The notes beneath the pieces were generated by a model, which saw only the letters and a list, made by a program, of their open reading frames with translations, was not told the DNA's origin and searched no databases. Below, piece by piece: positions 25,109 through 33,981 of a DNA stretch of 64,000 nucleotides. This DNA comes from Candidatus Obscuribacter sp. (GTDB taxonomy: Bacteria > Cyanobacteriota > Vampirovibrionia > Obscuribacterales > Obscuribacteraceae): NCBI GenBank assembly GCA_016718315.1, contig JADKDV010000008.1, positions 185,737-249,736 of the forward strand, written 5' to 3'. Within the stretch, counting starts at the first letter, position 1. Each line of letters opens with the position of its first letter. A program made the position numbers and the translations under genes.

Positions 25109-26347
25109 TTACTTCTTCTTTTTCTTCTTGGATTTATCTTTGGCCACCATCTCGCCTTTTTCAGCGAGCTTATCCGCATCGAATTTGATCTTAGCGCCGC
25201 CATCAGCCGCACTGGGCTTGTTGCGCGGGGCAGAACCGATATCGATAACTTTTGCATTAGCGCCAGCACCACCGCCACTAGTCACAGGCATTGGGCTGTC
25301 GGCATCAGGGTTGATAAAGTCATCAGGCGATGTACGCATGATGAGCCAGGTCTGGAATGTCTGCACAAGACTGGAAACCAGCATGTAGAGAAATACGCCA
25401 GCAGGCAGGGGAATCATGACAAAGCTTGCAGACATAACTATCGGCATGTACTTCATCGAGTCAGCCATAACACGCTGTTGCTCATCCATCTCAGCGGGGT
25501 CTTTTGGACCAGCCATAGTGAGCTTGGACGAGAGGTACATAGTGACGCCAAACAAAATGATCATAAAGAGCAAGTCAAAATTTTGTGGCTTGAGGAGCTC
25601 TAGATAGACAGCCTTTTTACCCAGTGAATTGATAAAGAGGAAAGAATCGTTTTTGGCGATACCAGTAACGATTGCTTCGACTTTGTAGTCACCCTTCTTC
25701 AAAAATGTGGCGTGGCCTTCTTCATCAATTACGGCTTCTTCCGCGGCAGCGAGTTTACCGTTGCCTGATTTGACTTCCCATTTGACCTTAAAGTCAGCTG
25801 GCAGTGTGCCTTCTACAGCTCTTGTACCAAAATCAATCTTGTCGCCTGGCAAGGTTGTAGCTTCGCCAGGAAAAACAACTACTTTGGATACTTTGCCATC
25901 AGCACTGACATAGGGGCTGTTTGAGCCGGAGACTTCTTTGCGGTCGCGCTTAGCATCAGCTTTGGCTTCGATGACATGGACTGTCACGTCGACTGGTTTG
26001 TCGCCAAAGGGAGGACCGTTAAAAGTACTAAACAGCGCCAACAGGATTGGCAGCTGAATCAGCATAGGCAAGCAGCCACCAACTGGGTTGGCTTTGTTGG
26101 CAGCGTAAAGCGCGACCATCTTGCGCTGTAATTCTTGTGGATCGTCTTTGTATTTCTTCTGCAACTCTTTGAGTGCAGGAGAGAGCTTTTGCATTTTTTG
26201 CATGCTCTTTGTGGACTTGGAGACGAGAGGCCAGACAGCAACTCTTACGGCAAGAGTCAAAAGGATGATGGCCAAACCATAGCTATGAGTCGCTTTTGCA
26301 CAATACTGCAAAAAGGGAATCATCATGCCATATGTAATAAAGTCCAC
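25109..26347 (-). CDS. yidC: YidC/Oxa1/Alb3 membrane protein insertase
   Basis: The 412-residue insertase inserts membrane proteins with or without the Sec translocon. Early helices contain YGLAIILLTLAVRVAVWPL and, after the cytoplasmic hairpin (MQKLSPALKELQKKYKDDPQEL), NPVGGCLPMLIQLPILLALF. About 130 residues (roughly 112-240), predicted to be beta-rich, are inserted before the next helix (KVKWEVKSGNGK, IDEEGHATFLKKGDYKVEAIVTG, FLFINSLG). An insert of this type is, from memory, a feature of cyanobacterial YidC/Alb3. The C-terminus is a Lys-rich tail, which can contact ribosomes. It lacks the large P1 domain of proteobacterial YidC. Confidence 0.95.
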   Translation of the reverse strand: MDFITYGMMIPFLQYCAKATHSYGLAIILLTLAVRVAVWPLVSKSTKSMQKMQKLSPALKELQKKYKDDPQELQRKMVALYAANKANPVGGCLPMLIQLPILLALFSTFNGPPFGDKPVDVTVHVIEAKADAKRDRKEVSGSNSPYVSADGKVSKVVVFPGEATTLPGDKIDFGTRAVEGTLPADFKVKWEVKSGNGKLAAAEEAVIDEEGHATFLKKGDYKVEAIVTGIAKNDSFLFINSLGKKAVYLELLKPQNFDLLFMIILFGVTMYLSSKLTMAGPKDPAEMDEQQRVMADSMKYMPIVMSASFVMIPLPAGVFLYMLVSSLVQTFQTWLIMRTSPDDFINPDADSPMPVTSGGGAGANAKVIDIGSAPRNKPSAADGGAKIKFDADKLAEKGEMVAKDKSKKKKKK

Positions 26348-26363
26348 GCGTCGGTTACCTCAG

Positions 26364-26672
26364 CTAACTATCATGCGCAACATGTGCACACACGCCTACT
26401 TGATGCAGGCTAAATTTTGCAGGCACATCATCCACTCCGCCATCGTGCCATGGATGACATTTGCACAATCGGACTAGACCCAATACCAAACCCTTTAAAA
26501 AGCCAAAGCGCTTGATACTGTCAGCAGTATATTGTGAACAAGTTGGATAAAACCTGCATGATGGGCGTCTCAACAAGCGCGTCCGTTGATAAAGCCAGAT
26601 CAGCGCCAGTGCCACTCTTGACATTAAGCTAATGCTGCCACTTTTTTTGGATTGAGAGACTATTTTGTTCAT
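26364..26672 (-). CDS. yidD: Membrane protein insertion efficiency factor YidD
   Basis: The 102-residue protein carries the YidD signature CRFYPTCSQYT, then CKCHPWHDGGVDDVP, preceded by an amphipathic/hydrophobic helix (ALALIWLYQRTRLL). YidD assists YidC-dependent insertion at the inner membrane. It lies 16 bases before yidC and 24 bases after rnpA in the conserved order. The first 17 residues are basic and the exact start is uncertain. Confidence 0.93.
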   Translation of the reverse strand: MNKIVSQSKKSGSISLMSRVALALIWLYQRTRLLRRPSCRFYPTCSQYTADSIKRFGFLKGLVLGLVRLCKCHPWHDGGVDDVPAKFSLHQVGVCAHVAHDS

Positions 26673-26696
26673 CTACTGATTTTGATGATGTTTGAT

Positions 26697-27179
26697 TTAT
26701 TGAGGGCGGCCAAAACGCTTATTAGCTTTGAGTAAACACTCTCTTACTGAGCCTTTTACTTCGTCAAACGGTACAGTTAGTGTACTCGGATTGATGACAA
26801 AGACCAGTGCATACCAGCTTCCTGCGCCTGCTTCCAGTTGTTGCAACAATTCTGGCTCGCTGCGCACTGCCCGGTAAGCCTCTCTCACTCTACGTTTACA
26901 GCGATTGCGCTTACATGCGCTCTTAAGTACTTTCTTAGCTATTGCAAAACCCACTAATAATCTTAGCGGGGTCTTAACTTGTACACCGGCGTTAAGTGCA
27001 ATGGCGCTCTCAGGAGCAGAAATTGACTGGTCGCGATTGTTACGTTTGTTTGTTTGGTGCTTTGGTTTAAACCGATGCAATACATATAGAGTCAAACAAC
27101 CCGAGGCTACAGTGCGCCTGGCGGTGTATGCACGACTAAATACGCTTGACTTTTTAGCACGCTCACTGGCTGGCAGCAA
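26697..27179 (-). CDS. rnpA: Ribonuclease P protein component
   Basis: The 160-residue protein supports the RNase P RNA in tRNA 5' processing. The family signature KRNRCKRRVREAYR is present, and the N-terminus MLPASERAKKSSVFSRAYTA aligns with the family start, which supports the TTG start codon at 27179. A poorly conserved insert of roughly 25 residues (KPKHQTNKRNNRDQSIS and following) makes it longer than the usual 115-130 residues. It starts 11 bases after rpmH and is presumably co-transcribed with it. Confidence 0.93.
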   Translation of the reverse strand: MLPASERAKKSSVFSRAYTARRTVASGCLTLYVLHRFKPKHQTNKRNNRDQSISAPESAIALNAGVQVKTPLRLLVGFAIAKKVLKSACKRNRCKRRVREAYRAVRSEPELLQQLEAGAGSWYALVFVINPSTLTVPFDEVKGSVRECLLKANKRFGRPQ

Positions 27180-27190
27180 AGCCTAAGCAA

Positions 27191-27325
27191 CTACACGGAT
27201 AGGCGGTAGCGGCCTTTAGCACGACGAGCTTTGATAATTTTTTGACCAGATTTGGTAGACATTCTCTTCAGAAAGCCACTGCCTTTTTTGGCTTTGCTGG
27301 TAGATCCTCTCAGTGTTCTTTTCAT
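27191..27325 (-). CDS. rpmH: 50S ribosomal protein L34
   Basis: The 44-residue frame reads MKRTLRGSTSKAKKGSGFL, then KRMSTKSGQKIIKARRAKGR and YRLSV, with the L34 hallmarks (MKRT start, GFxxRMxTxxG, ARRxKGRxRL). It is the first gene of the leftward rpmH-rnpA-yidD-yidC-khpB operon, beside the origin. The gene is short but unambiguous. Confidence 0.97.
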   Translation of the reverse strand: MKRTLRGSTSKAKKGSGFLKRMSTKSGQKIIKARRAKGRYRLSV

Positions 27326-27395
27326 GACCTGACAAACTCCTGACCTAAACTCAAGTAAAAATCTTTTCGACGAAAAATGCTGGTGTACTATCGAA

Positions 27396-27423
27396 AGAAT
27401 AGCTATGCTATCATCTCTTGCAA
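27396..27423 (-). promoter_or_regulatory. Candidate promoter of the rpmH operon
   Basis: On the minus strand TTGCAA (27418-27423) and TATTCT (27396-27401) are spaced by 16 bases and lie about 70 bases before rpmH. Each matches the sigma-70 consensus at four of six positions, so this is only a candidate. The rest of the 389-base gap 27326-27714, between divergent rpmH and dnaA, shows no DnaA-box cluster and no gene. Confidence 0.3.
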
Positions 27424-27714
27424 ATACTTCGAGACGTCTGCCTCACCAGCGGACTAAAAATTTACGAATAAAAGCTCACTTAGAGACCATCAAGGTGAGT
27501 GCTATTTCACATTGCTGACTTTTGGGTCACTTCAGTGAGATCGCTTCCTATTAACAACATGGAAACATTTTTGATGTATCCATGGCTTCGGCAACCAATG
27601 GCTCAAGACATTCGTATAAGACGCATGCCAAGCCAGCAATTTGTTGCCTAATAACTTGCACTCTCCAAATCGCACACACCATATTGTGCATACCACCACG
27701 GACCAACCTTACAG

Positions 27715-29319
27715 ATGACAAACTCCGAAGCAGAAGACGTACGCCTCCTCAAGTCAAATCGCGATATATGGAGAGAGGCCAAACTACTCTTGGAGAAAAA
27801 CATGAGCCAGCCCAGCTTTGAGAGCTGGATTAGACCGGCTCAATTGACTGAATATAACCAGGGTGAAGCCACACTGGCAGTTAGCAACGAATTTATGCGC
27901 ACGATGATCACCAACAACTATGTTGGTGCTGTCAGTGAAGCGATTGCTCAATGCACTGGCCAAAAGGTCTCAATCAAGGTCATAGTGGACGGTTCAGTCA
28001 AAGCCGAAACATACACTGCCACCATAGCCAGTATCACTCAGGAACCCTCAGACCATACTGCGCAAGCAAATCCAGACTTGCATCATCTATCTGCATCCTA
28101 CCAGGCAAGCCCTTTTGACAGGTCTGGCGCAGGCGATAGCGCCAATTACAACAACAATGCCATAAACAACTCAGCTGCCAACTCAACCGGTGGTCCCGGC
28201 TATAGTTATGGCAGTAGCCCTGGTCACAACCTCACTGACAGTCAATTGCCGATGGTCCATACCAGCGCCAGAGTGCCAGATGCCATCACTGCCAAGAGCA
28301 ATCTCAACCCCAAGTACATCTTTGATACTTTTGTAGTTGGCGCCCACAACAGATTTAGCCATTCTGCCGCACTTGCTGTAGCGCAGAGGCCGGGTCAGGC
28401 ATATAACCCACTCTTTATATATGGTGGAGTTGGTCTGGGTAAGACGCATATCATGCATGCCATTGGTCATGACATTTTGCGCCGCAATCCCAACTCTGTA
28501 GTGCGCTACATCAGCTGTGAAAAATTCACCAATGAGCTAATCAACTCCATTCGCGACGATCGCATGCAAGACTTTCGTAAGCGCTACAGGCAGGTTAACG
28601 TCCTCTTAGTTGATGATATCCAGTTTCTCAAAGGCAAAGAGAGTACTCAAGAAGAGTTTTTCCATACATTCAATGCCTTAAGAGATAACGGCGCTCAAAT
28701 TGTGCTGTCCTCAGATAGACCACCCAAAGCCATTAGCCACCTCGAGGAGCGTCTCAGAAGCCGCTTTGAATGGGGACTTATATCAGACATCCAGGCGCCG
28801 GATCTCGAGACCCGCATGGCTATCCTGCGCAAAAAGTGCGAAGCCGAGAATATGCGCATCGAAGACGATGCCATTGAATACATCGCCACTTTGTTTACAA
28901 GCAATATCCGTGAGCTGGAAGGCGCTCTAATCCGCGCTAACGCCTATGGCAGTCTGACCGGAGAGACTCTAACCATTTCCTCTCTCTCGGGCATGCTACA
29001 GCCCACAGCGCCTCACGATAAAGTGAAGGTGACAGTCACTATCGATCGCATTATCCAGACAGTGGCATCGCATTTTAGAGTTGAGCCCAGCGAATTGCGT
29101 TCAGCAAAGCGTAGTCATGACCTCGCTCTGCCCAGACACGTTGCCATGTACCTGGCTCACGATTTGATTAAAATGAGTTTTCCTAGAATCGGCGAAGCCT
29201 TTGGTAACCGCAAACATACATCTGCTCTATATGCACATAGCAGAATCAAAGAGCTGTTGCCCAAAGACCCCAGCCTGTCACAGTCGGTCAAGCAAATCAC
29301 AAGCCAGTTGGCTGATTAA
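27715..29319 (+). CDS. dnaA: Chromosomal replication initiator DnaA
   Basis: The 534-residue AAA+ initiator has a domain I at about 15-95, a long Asn/Ser-rich linker (about 110-190), Walker A GGVGLGKT at 237-244, Walker B LLVDDIQF, sensor and arginine-finger region, and the C-terminal DNA-binding signature (LALPRHVAMYLAHDLI...FGNRKHTSALYAH). The linker is longer than in Escherichia coli DnaA. It starts with ATG at 27715 and is followed by a gap with DnaA-box-like sites and then dnaN. Confidence 0.97.
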   Translation: MTNSEAEDVRLLKSNRDIWREAKLLLEKNMSQPSFESWIRPAQLTEYNQGEATLAVSNEFMRTMITNNYVGAVSEAIAQCTGQKVSIKVIVDGSVKAETYTATIASITQEPSDHTAQANPDLHHLSASYQASPFDRSGAGDSANYNNNAINNSAANSTGGPGYSYGSSPGHNLTDSQLPMVHTSARVPDAITAKSNLNPKYIFDTFVVGAHNRFSHSAALAVAQRPGQAYNPLFIYGGVGLGKTHIMHAIGHDILRRNPNSVVRYISCEKFTNELINSIRDDRMQDFRKRYRQVNVLLVDDIQFLKGKESTQEEFFHTFNALRDNGAQIVLSSDRPPKAISHLEERLRSRFEWGLISDIQAPDLETRMAILRKKCEAENMRIEDDAIEYIATLFTSNIRELEGALIRANAYGSLTGETLTISSLSGMLQPTAPHDKVKVTVTIDRIIQTVASHFRVEPSELRSAKRSHDLALPRHVAMYLAHDLIKMSFPRIGEAFGNRKHTSALYAHSRIKELLPKDPSLSQSVKQITSQLAD

Positions 29320-29540
29320 GTGCCTGTTCAAAACTTGTTCAAATCGTGTTTTAAGCTTGTAGGCGCTCTGTGCAAACCCCACCACTTGGCGTATATACAG
29401 CATTTAATTTTGGACAAGCCAGCAACAAGTTATCTACAGGGGTTAATCGGACAGAGCTAACGATTGATGAGTTATCTACAAAAAATGGCTTGCACTGCTA
29501 CTTCTATATTACTTAATTTATAAAACAAACAAGAGCAGCA
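29320..29540. other. oriC: Candidate replication origin (oriC) between dnaA and dnaN
   Basis: Two identical DnaA-box-like 9-mers, TTATCTACA, occur in the same orientation at 29430-29438 and 29472-29480. They are 42 bases apart (about four helical turns), share the longer form AGTTATCTACA, and differ from the TTATCCACA consensus at one position. An AT-rich stretch follows at about 29500-29530 and could unwind. Genes diverge from this area, leftward from rpmH and rightward from dnaA, which fits an origin. Confidence 0.6.
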
Positions 29541-29759
29541 ATAACGGAGATGGCTTGCACTCTCAAAACCGACCACCTGAAAAGGCGTTGAAATAATTGG
29601 CGCATAGCGATAACCTTTAGAGCACAGTCAAGTTCAGCGGCACATTTCCAATTTAACTCCGGATCTGTTCCTTTTATATACACAAAAGACCCGTTGTTAA
29701 TATCGATTTTGCTCCAAACAAGCAAAAGCCAGACGGGACAAACTTTTAGAGGTTTAGCT

Positions 29760-30949
29760 ATGCACTTTGCAGTACAAAAGGACGTTCTGGTCAAAGCTCT
29801 CAAGGATGTCACCAGCGCCCTTGCCACTCGGGTAGTTCAGCCCATCTTGAGCAACGTACTGGTACAGAGCGTGGATGAGACCGCTGTTAAGTTTCACGGT
29901 ACTGACATGGACCTGACTATCGAGACCAAGACATCTGCTGTGGTCTACACCCAGGGCTCAATCACACTGCCTGGTAAAAAGCTTTTAGAAATCGTCTCAA
30001 AACTGCCTAACGACCTGGTTTCTTTTCAGGTCAACAAAGAGACATATGAGACCACTGTCACCTGCAAGCGCTCCAAGTTCAGCATTTCTGGCTTGCCAGC
30101 TGACGATTTTCCCAAGACAACCGAAGTACGTAGCAAAGACGGCTTCCTCATGCCAAGCGATGTCCTCAAAAAGAGCATCATGCAAACAGCCTTTGCAGCA
30201 GCTAGCTTTGACACCTCCAGCATCCTCGGTGGCGTTTATCTCGTTATCGACCAGGGCAACTTTGAGTGCACAGCTACTGACGGCTCACGTCTGGCTCACA
30301 GATTCGAAAACTCAATATCGCTGTCCCGGCAGCCAGCCGTACTGAAGGCGAAGTTGAAGCTGAAGGCGAAAGCAAGTCAGCTACAGCCACTTTAGAAAAA
30401 CCAGCCAGCCTGCGCGCCATCATCCCAGCTAAAGCTTGCGGCGAAATCGTCAAAGTACTCGACTCTCAAGAAGCCAACAAAGAAGTGAGAGTAGCTGTTA
30501 TCAACGGTCAAATAACATTTGAGACCGAGACCCATCATCTCTCCACAAGACTAATCAGTGGTGAATACCCTCGCTATCAAGAGCTTTTTCCCAAGGACTT
30601 TACTCACCTGGTCTCCTTTAACCGCGAAGAGTTGATGCAAGCCATTGACCGCGTAGCTGTCATGTCAGACGATCGCACTCACCTGGTCAAATTGCATTTT
30701 GAGCCAGATACAGTCCAGATCTCAGCCAATACCCCAGACGTCGGTCGCGCTCAAGAAGAAGTCTCTATCGCACTCGAAGGCGAATCAATCGATATCGCCG
30801 TCAACGTGCGCTATCTCACTGATGTGCTACAAAGACTGGGAGTGCCCGAAGTCAAACTGGAAATGACCGGTGCTCTCAAGCCACTGATCATCAAGGGTGT
30901 AGGCGATGAGACCTACAAGTATCTGCTCATGCCAGTGCAAGCTAAATAG
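29760..30949 (+). CDS. dnaN: DNA polymerase III beta subunit (sliding clamp), frameshifted as written
   Basis: The protein begins MHFAVQKDVLVKALKDV at 29760 after AGAGG and carries the three clamp domains, ending in KYLLMPVQAK. As written, the frame breaks after GSRLAHRFE: the downstream frame continues KLNIAVPAASRTEGE...LRAIIPAKACGEIVKVL. Adding one A to the A4 run at 30307-30310 gives HRFEKLNIAVP and one continuous 396-residue protein, the normal size. An Ala/Glu/Ser-rich loop (EGEVEAEGESKSATATLEKP) is a small insertion. Because dnaN is essential and normally single-copy, the break is almost certainly a sequence error. Confidence 0.93.
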
Positions 30950-30957
30950 GAAAATCC

Positions 30958-31557
30958 ATGGCTAAGACTTTGCTCCAAATGTTGAGTGTGCCCCAGGAGG
31001 CATCTCGCTTATCTGACAGTGCTCTGGTCATAATCGATGCCCAAAAAGAGTATCAAGACGGCAAACTACCCCTCAGTGGTTTTCAGTTTGCTGTAGAAGA
31101 AATCAAAACGCTTTTAGAGCGTGCTCGTAAGCAAAATGTACCTGTTTGGTTTGTAAGACATCAGACCAGAGCAGGCGCTGCTATCTTTGATCCTGGTACC
31201 CAGGGCTTTCAGATAGTGGACGAGTTAAAGCCAAAATCAAACGAGTTTGTCCTGGATAAGACCCATCCCAGCGCATTTGTGGATACTAATTTTAAGACTC
31301 AGCTCGACGCAGCAGACATCAAGCAACTTATTGTCACTGGCTTTATGACTCATGCTTGCATTTCTGCCAGCGTGCGCTCAGCCAGTGCCCTGGGTTATGG
31401 TGTCACTGTAGTTGCTGACGCTTGCGCTACTCGCGACCTGCCAGACGCCACAGGGACCGGTGTTGTAGCTGCCAGTGCAATACACAAAGCTACTCTGGCT
31501 GCGCTCAATGATGTCTTTGCCACAATTGTATCGTCGCAAGCCGATATCAAAGACTGA
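30958..31557 (+). CDS. Isochorismatase-family cysteine hydrolase
   Basis: The 199-residue protein has the family triad: D27 in VIIDAQ, K101 in VLDKTHPSAF, and the nucleophile C134 in MTHACISASVRSA. Related enzymes hydrolyse nicotinamide, isochorismate, N-carbamoylsarcosine or similar amides; no residue seen here picks one. It starts nine bases after dnaN and is followed by pyrC, so it may be co-transcribed with both. The neighbouring dihydroorotase is weak support for a ureido or pyrimidine-type substrate. Confidence 0.85.
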   Translation: MAKTLLQMLSVPQEASRLSDSALVIIDAQKEYQDGKLPLSGFQFAVEEIKTLLERARKQNVPVWFVRHQTRAGAAIFDPGTQGFQIVDELKPKSNEFVLDKTHPSAFVDTNFKTQLDAADIKQLIVTGFMTHACISASVRSASALGYGVTVVADACATRDLPDATGTGVVAASAIHKATLAALNDVFATIVSSQADIKD

Positions 31558-31588
31558 TTTTTAAACAAGTCCAAAAAACAGAGGAGAA

Positions 31589-32617
31589 GTGGTGGATCGC
31601 TTAGAGATAAAACGAGCCAACGATATGCACGTGCATCTGCGTCAGGACGATATGCTCGCTCAGGTCTTGCCACACACTATTGCACAGTGTGCTCACGCTC
31701 TGGTCATGCCTAATATCACACCGGCTGTTTTGACCGCAGATGATCTGGTCGCTTACAGACAATCTATTTTGGCTTTGCTACCAGATGGCAGCACGTTTAA
31801 GCCGCTCATGACTTTTAAGGTGGCTCCCACTACCAGCCCTGCCGAGATAAGTAAGCTCAAAGCTCAAGGAGCAGTGGCAGGCAAGCTTTATCCAGAGGGT
31901 GTCACTACTAACTCTGAGGGTGGAGTGACTGACTTTAAAGCCCTTTATCCAGTCTATGAGGCCATGCAAGAGGCTGGGCTGGTGCTTTGCTTGCATGGCG
32001 AAATGCCTGGTGTTTTTTCGCTTGATAGAGAGAGCAAATTTTTAGCTGTATTGCGCGACATAGCCAGTCGCTTTGCTGACTTGCGTATTGTCCTTGAGCA
32101 CGCGACTACTGCTGAAGCCATTGATTGCGTTAGTGAGCTACCGGCTAACGTCGCCTGTACTCTCACTGTGCACCATCTCTATCTCACACTCGATGATGTT
32201 ATTGGCGATAGACTCAATCCCCATGCTTTTTGCAAGCCTGTAGCTAAGCGTCCTGAGGATAGAGATGCTCTGGTAGCAGCTGCACTTAGTGGCAATGGCA
32301 AATTCTTTTTGGGCTCAGATAGTGCACCGCATACAGTAGCAAACAAAGAGTGTGCCTGCGGAGCTGCTGGTGTTTATACCGCTCCTGTACTGATGCCAGC
32401 GCTATTAGAACTATTTGAAAAACATTGCAAGCTTGAGCTTTTAGAAGCTTTTACTTCTGGCTTTGCCGCTAAGTTTTATGGATTACCAGAGCATAAAGAG
32501 ACAATTGTCTTAGTGCAAAAATCCTGGACAGTGCCAGAGCAGTATGGCGACGATAAATCTGGATTCAGTGTCAAACCATTTCTTGCCGGCAAGACACTGC
32601 GTTGGCAGGTTGGATAA
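31589..32617 (+). CDS. pyrC: Dihydroorotase, class II (PyrC type)
   Basis: The 342-residue enzyme closes carbamoyl-aspartate to dihydroorotate in pyrimidine synthesis. Metal ligands are visible: HVHLRQDD (H14, H16), the lysine in GKLYPEG that is carboxylated, CLHGE, VLEHAT and SDSAPH. Length and motifs match the Escherichia coli-type class rather than the larger class I enzyme. Two adjacent GTG codons (31589 and 31592) are possible starts after GAGGAG. It is preceded by the isochorismatase-like gene. Confidence 0.95.
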   Translation: MVDRLEIKRANDMHVHLRQDDMLAQVLPHTIAQCAHALVMPNITPAVLTADDLVAYRQSILALLPDGSTFKPLMTFKVAPTTSPAEISKLKAQGAVAGKLYPEGVTTNSEGGVTDFKALYPVYEAMQEAGLVLCLHGEMPGVFSLDRESKFLAVLRDIASRFADLRIVLEHATTAEAIDCVSELPANVACTLTVHHLYLTLDDVIGDRLNPHAFCKPVAKRPEDRDALVAAALSGNGKFFLGSDSAPHTVANKECACGAAGVYTAPVLMPALLELFEKHCKLELLEAFTSGFAAKFYGLPEHKETIVLVQKSWTVPEQYGDDKSGFSVKPFLAGKTLRWQVG

Positions 32618-32659
32618 ATGTTTGTTTTAACCAAAAACTAGGTCAATAAGAGGACTTTG

Positions 32660-33196
32660 ATGAAATTAACTGGTCCCATCACCTTACTTTTGGCGGCCCT
32701 TTGTATTGCAAACTCATGCTTTGCCAATTGTCCTTTGCCAGATCCAGAAAAAGAAAACGCGATTCATTACAGAAATGGCTATGCCACTTACCTCGATCCA
32801 AATGATCAAGCATTGCATTTTTACCTCAATGTAGTCACTAGCGGAACAGGCTATTTAGTCGATCTAGAACCTTATAGCAGAGGCATTGTCAGCCCCTATC
32901 GCAATGAAGTGGCGCCAGCATGGCTTACGGAAGATCAATGCAAAGGGAATATAGCTTGGACCAAATTGCAGCGATCTGTGGCAGCCAGGTTATGGGGTAA
33001 AGAGAAAAAAATTGCTGTTCCTGGCGCCTTACCAGTGGGCTTTTGGACTTTTGATGTGCCTGCGAGATTGAATGGAGAAAGCAATATCTATCATCTCGAC
33101 TTTTACATTGATGAGAACACAGATTGTCCTTACATGTATAGGGTCAGGGGAATTGGTATCACTGATGCGAAATTTATATTTCCACCAAAGCCATAG
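32660..33196 (+). CDS. Small secreted protein of unknown function
   Basis: This 179-residue protein has a signal peptide (PITLLLAALCIANSCFA) and a mature part with four cysteines (ANCPLPD, DQCKGN, TDCPYMY, plus one in the leader), suggesting disulphides. The ATG at 32660 follows AGAGG. The pattern PVGFWTFDVPARLNGESNIYHLDFY suggests a small beta-sandwich domain, but no family is recognised. It lies 42 bases after pyrC on the same strand; function is unlikely to be linked. Confidence 0.6.
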   Translation: MKLTGPITLLLAALCIANSCFANCPLPDPEKENAIHYRNGYATYLDPNDQALHFYLNVVTSGTGYLVDLEPYSRGIVSPYRNEVAPAWLTEDQCKGNIAWTKLQRSVAARLWGKEKKIAVPGALPVGFWTFDVPARLNGESNIYHLDFYIDENTDCPYMYRVRGIGITDAKFIFPPKP

Positions 33197-33243
33197 TCCT
33201 CTTTTGCATCAGGTGGAAAAGCTGATCAATTGGTAGTTTAGTG

Positions 33244-33861
33244 TTATTCAACTCCGGCACGTAATCCAGCGAGAGTCATGTCAATCATGCCATCTGCGTA
33301 TTTGCGCAGTGTCGCCTCGGTAAATGCTCCTGGATCCCGCGCTTTTAGTCTGTCATAAGGGGGAAAAAGGGCGGCAAGTAGATAGCAAATCAATTCGCCT
33401 TTAAAAAGATAGTCGTTCAAAGCCTTAACCGGTGGAATCTCTTTGTTTTTGGCGGCCTTCTCAAGCAAAAAAGCTATTTGCAAAAAAATAGCACCCTGGA
33501 AATTGATAATCTCAGCCATTATTGATGGATTGGCAGAAGCTATTACTTGAGGGCTGTGCAGCTGGCCATTGGCTATTGACCAGTAAGACATGACGTGTCC
33601 GTATAAAAGCTCCCGCAGTACATCAAGATAAGGGGCTTTGGCATCTTTGACCAACTGATTTATGCGCTCTAGCTCGCGGTTAGTAAATTGCTGGACAACA
33701 GCTACAAGAATTGCCTCTTTGTTTTGAAATTCAAGATAGACAGAACCTTTGCTGATTGATGCCCGATCGGCAATATCGTCTACTGTGGTTTTTTCAAAGC
33801 CGTAGTAGCCAAATAGCCAGGTTGCTGCTTCCAGAATTTTTTCACGTCTAGTTAGGTTCAT
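33244..33861 (-). CDS. TetR/AcrR-family transcriptional regulator
   Basis: The 205-residue regulator has a typical TetR N-terminus (REKILEAATWLFGYYGFEKTTVDDIADRA, then ISKGSVYLEFQNKEAIL), in which SKGSVY is the recognition helix region. The C-terminal ligand domain is divergent. The ATG at 33861 follows AGGAG; the longer frame to 33927 would read through the operator. It is divergent from the FAS1 gene at 33982, with two interlocking inverted repeats between them, so it probably represses itself and that gene. Confidence 0.88.
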   Translation of the reverse strand: MNLTRREKILEAATWLFGYYGFEKTTVDDIADRASISKGSVYLEFQNKEAILVAVVQQFTNRELERINQLVKDAKAPYLDVLRELLYGHVMSYWSIANGQLHSPQVIASANPSIMAEIINFQGAIFLQIAFLLEKAAKNKEIPPVKALNDYLFKGELICYLLAALFPPYDRLKARDPGAFTEATLRKYADGMIDMTLAGLRAGVE

Positions 33862-33889
33862 TTTTGTCTCCTGCACAATTTTACAATTA

Positions 33890-33927
33890 ACGAATAAAGG
33901 ATTGACTACATTCGTATAATCAGTCAA
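33890..33927. promoter_or_regulatory. Interlocked inverted repeats, candidate TetR operator
   Basis: ACGAAT (33890) pairs with ATTCGT (33910), and TTGACT (33902) pairs with AGTCAA (33922). Both repeats have 14-base spacers and are offset by 12 bases, giving the order A-B-A'-B'. The block lies 28 bases before the tetR start and 55 before the FAS1 start, the expected place for a shared operator. Confidence 0.6.
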
Positions 33928-33981
33928 ACTTAAAAAGTCGGTACAGTTACTTTGCTGCCATTAACGGTAGCTGGAGGTGTT

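Noticed and set aside
33902..33920. TTGACT and TATAAT as a promoter before the FAS1 gene
   Set aside because: The two boxes are only seven bases apart, far from the roughly 17 needed, so they cannot form one sigma-70 promoter. They are better read as parts of the operator.
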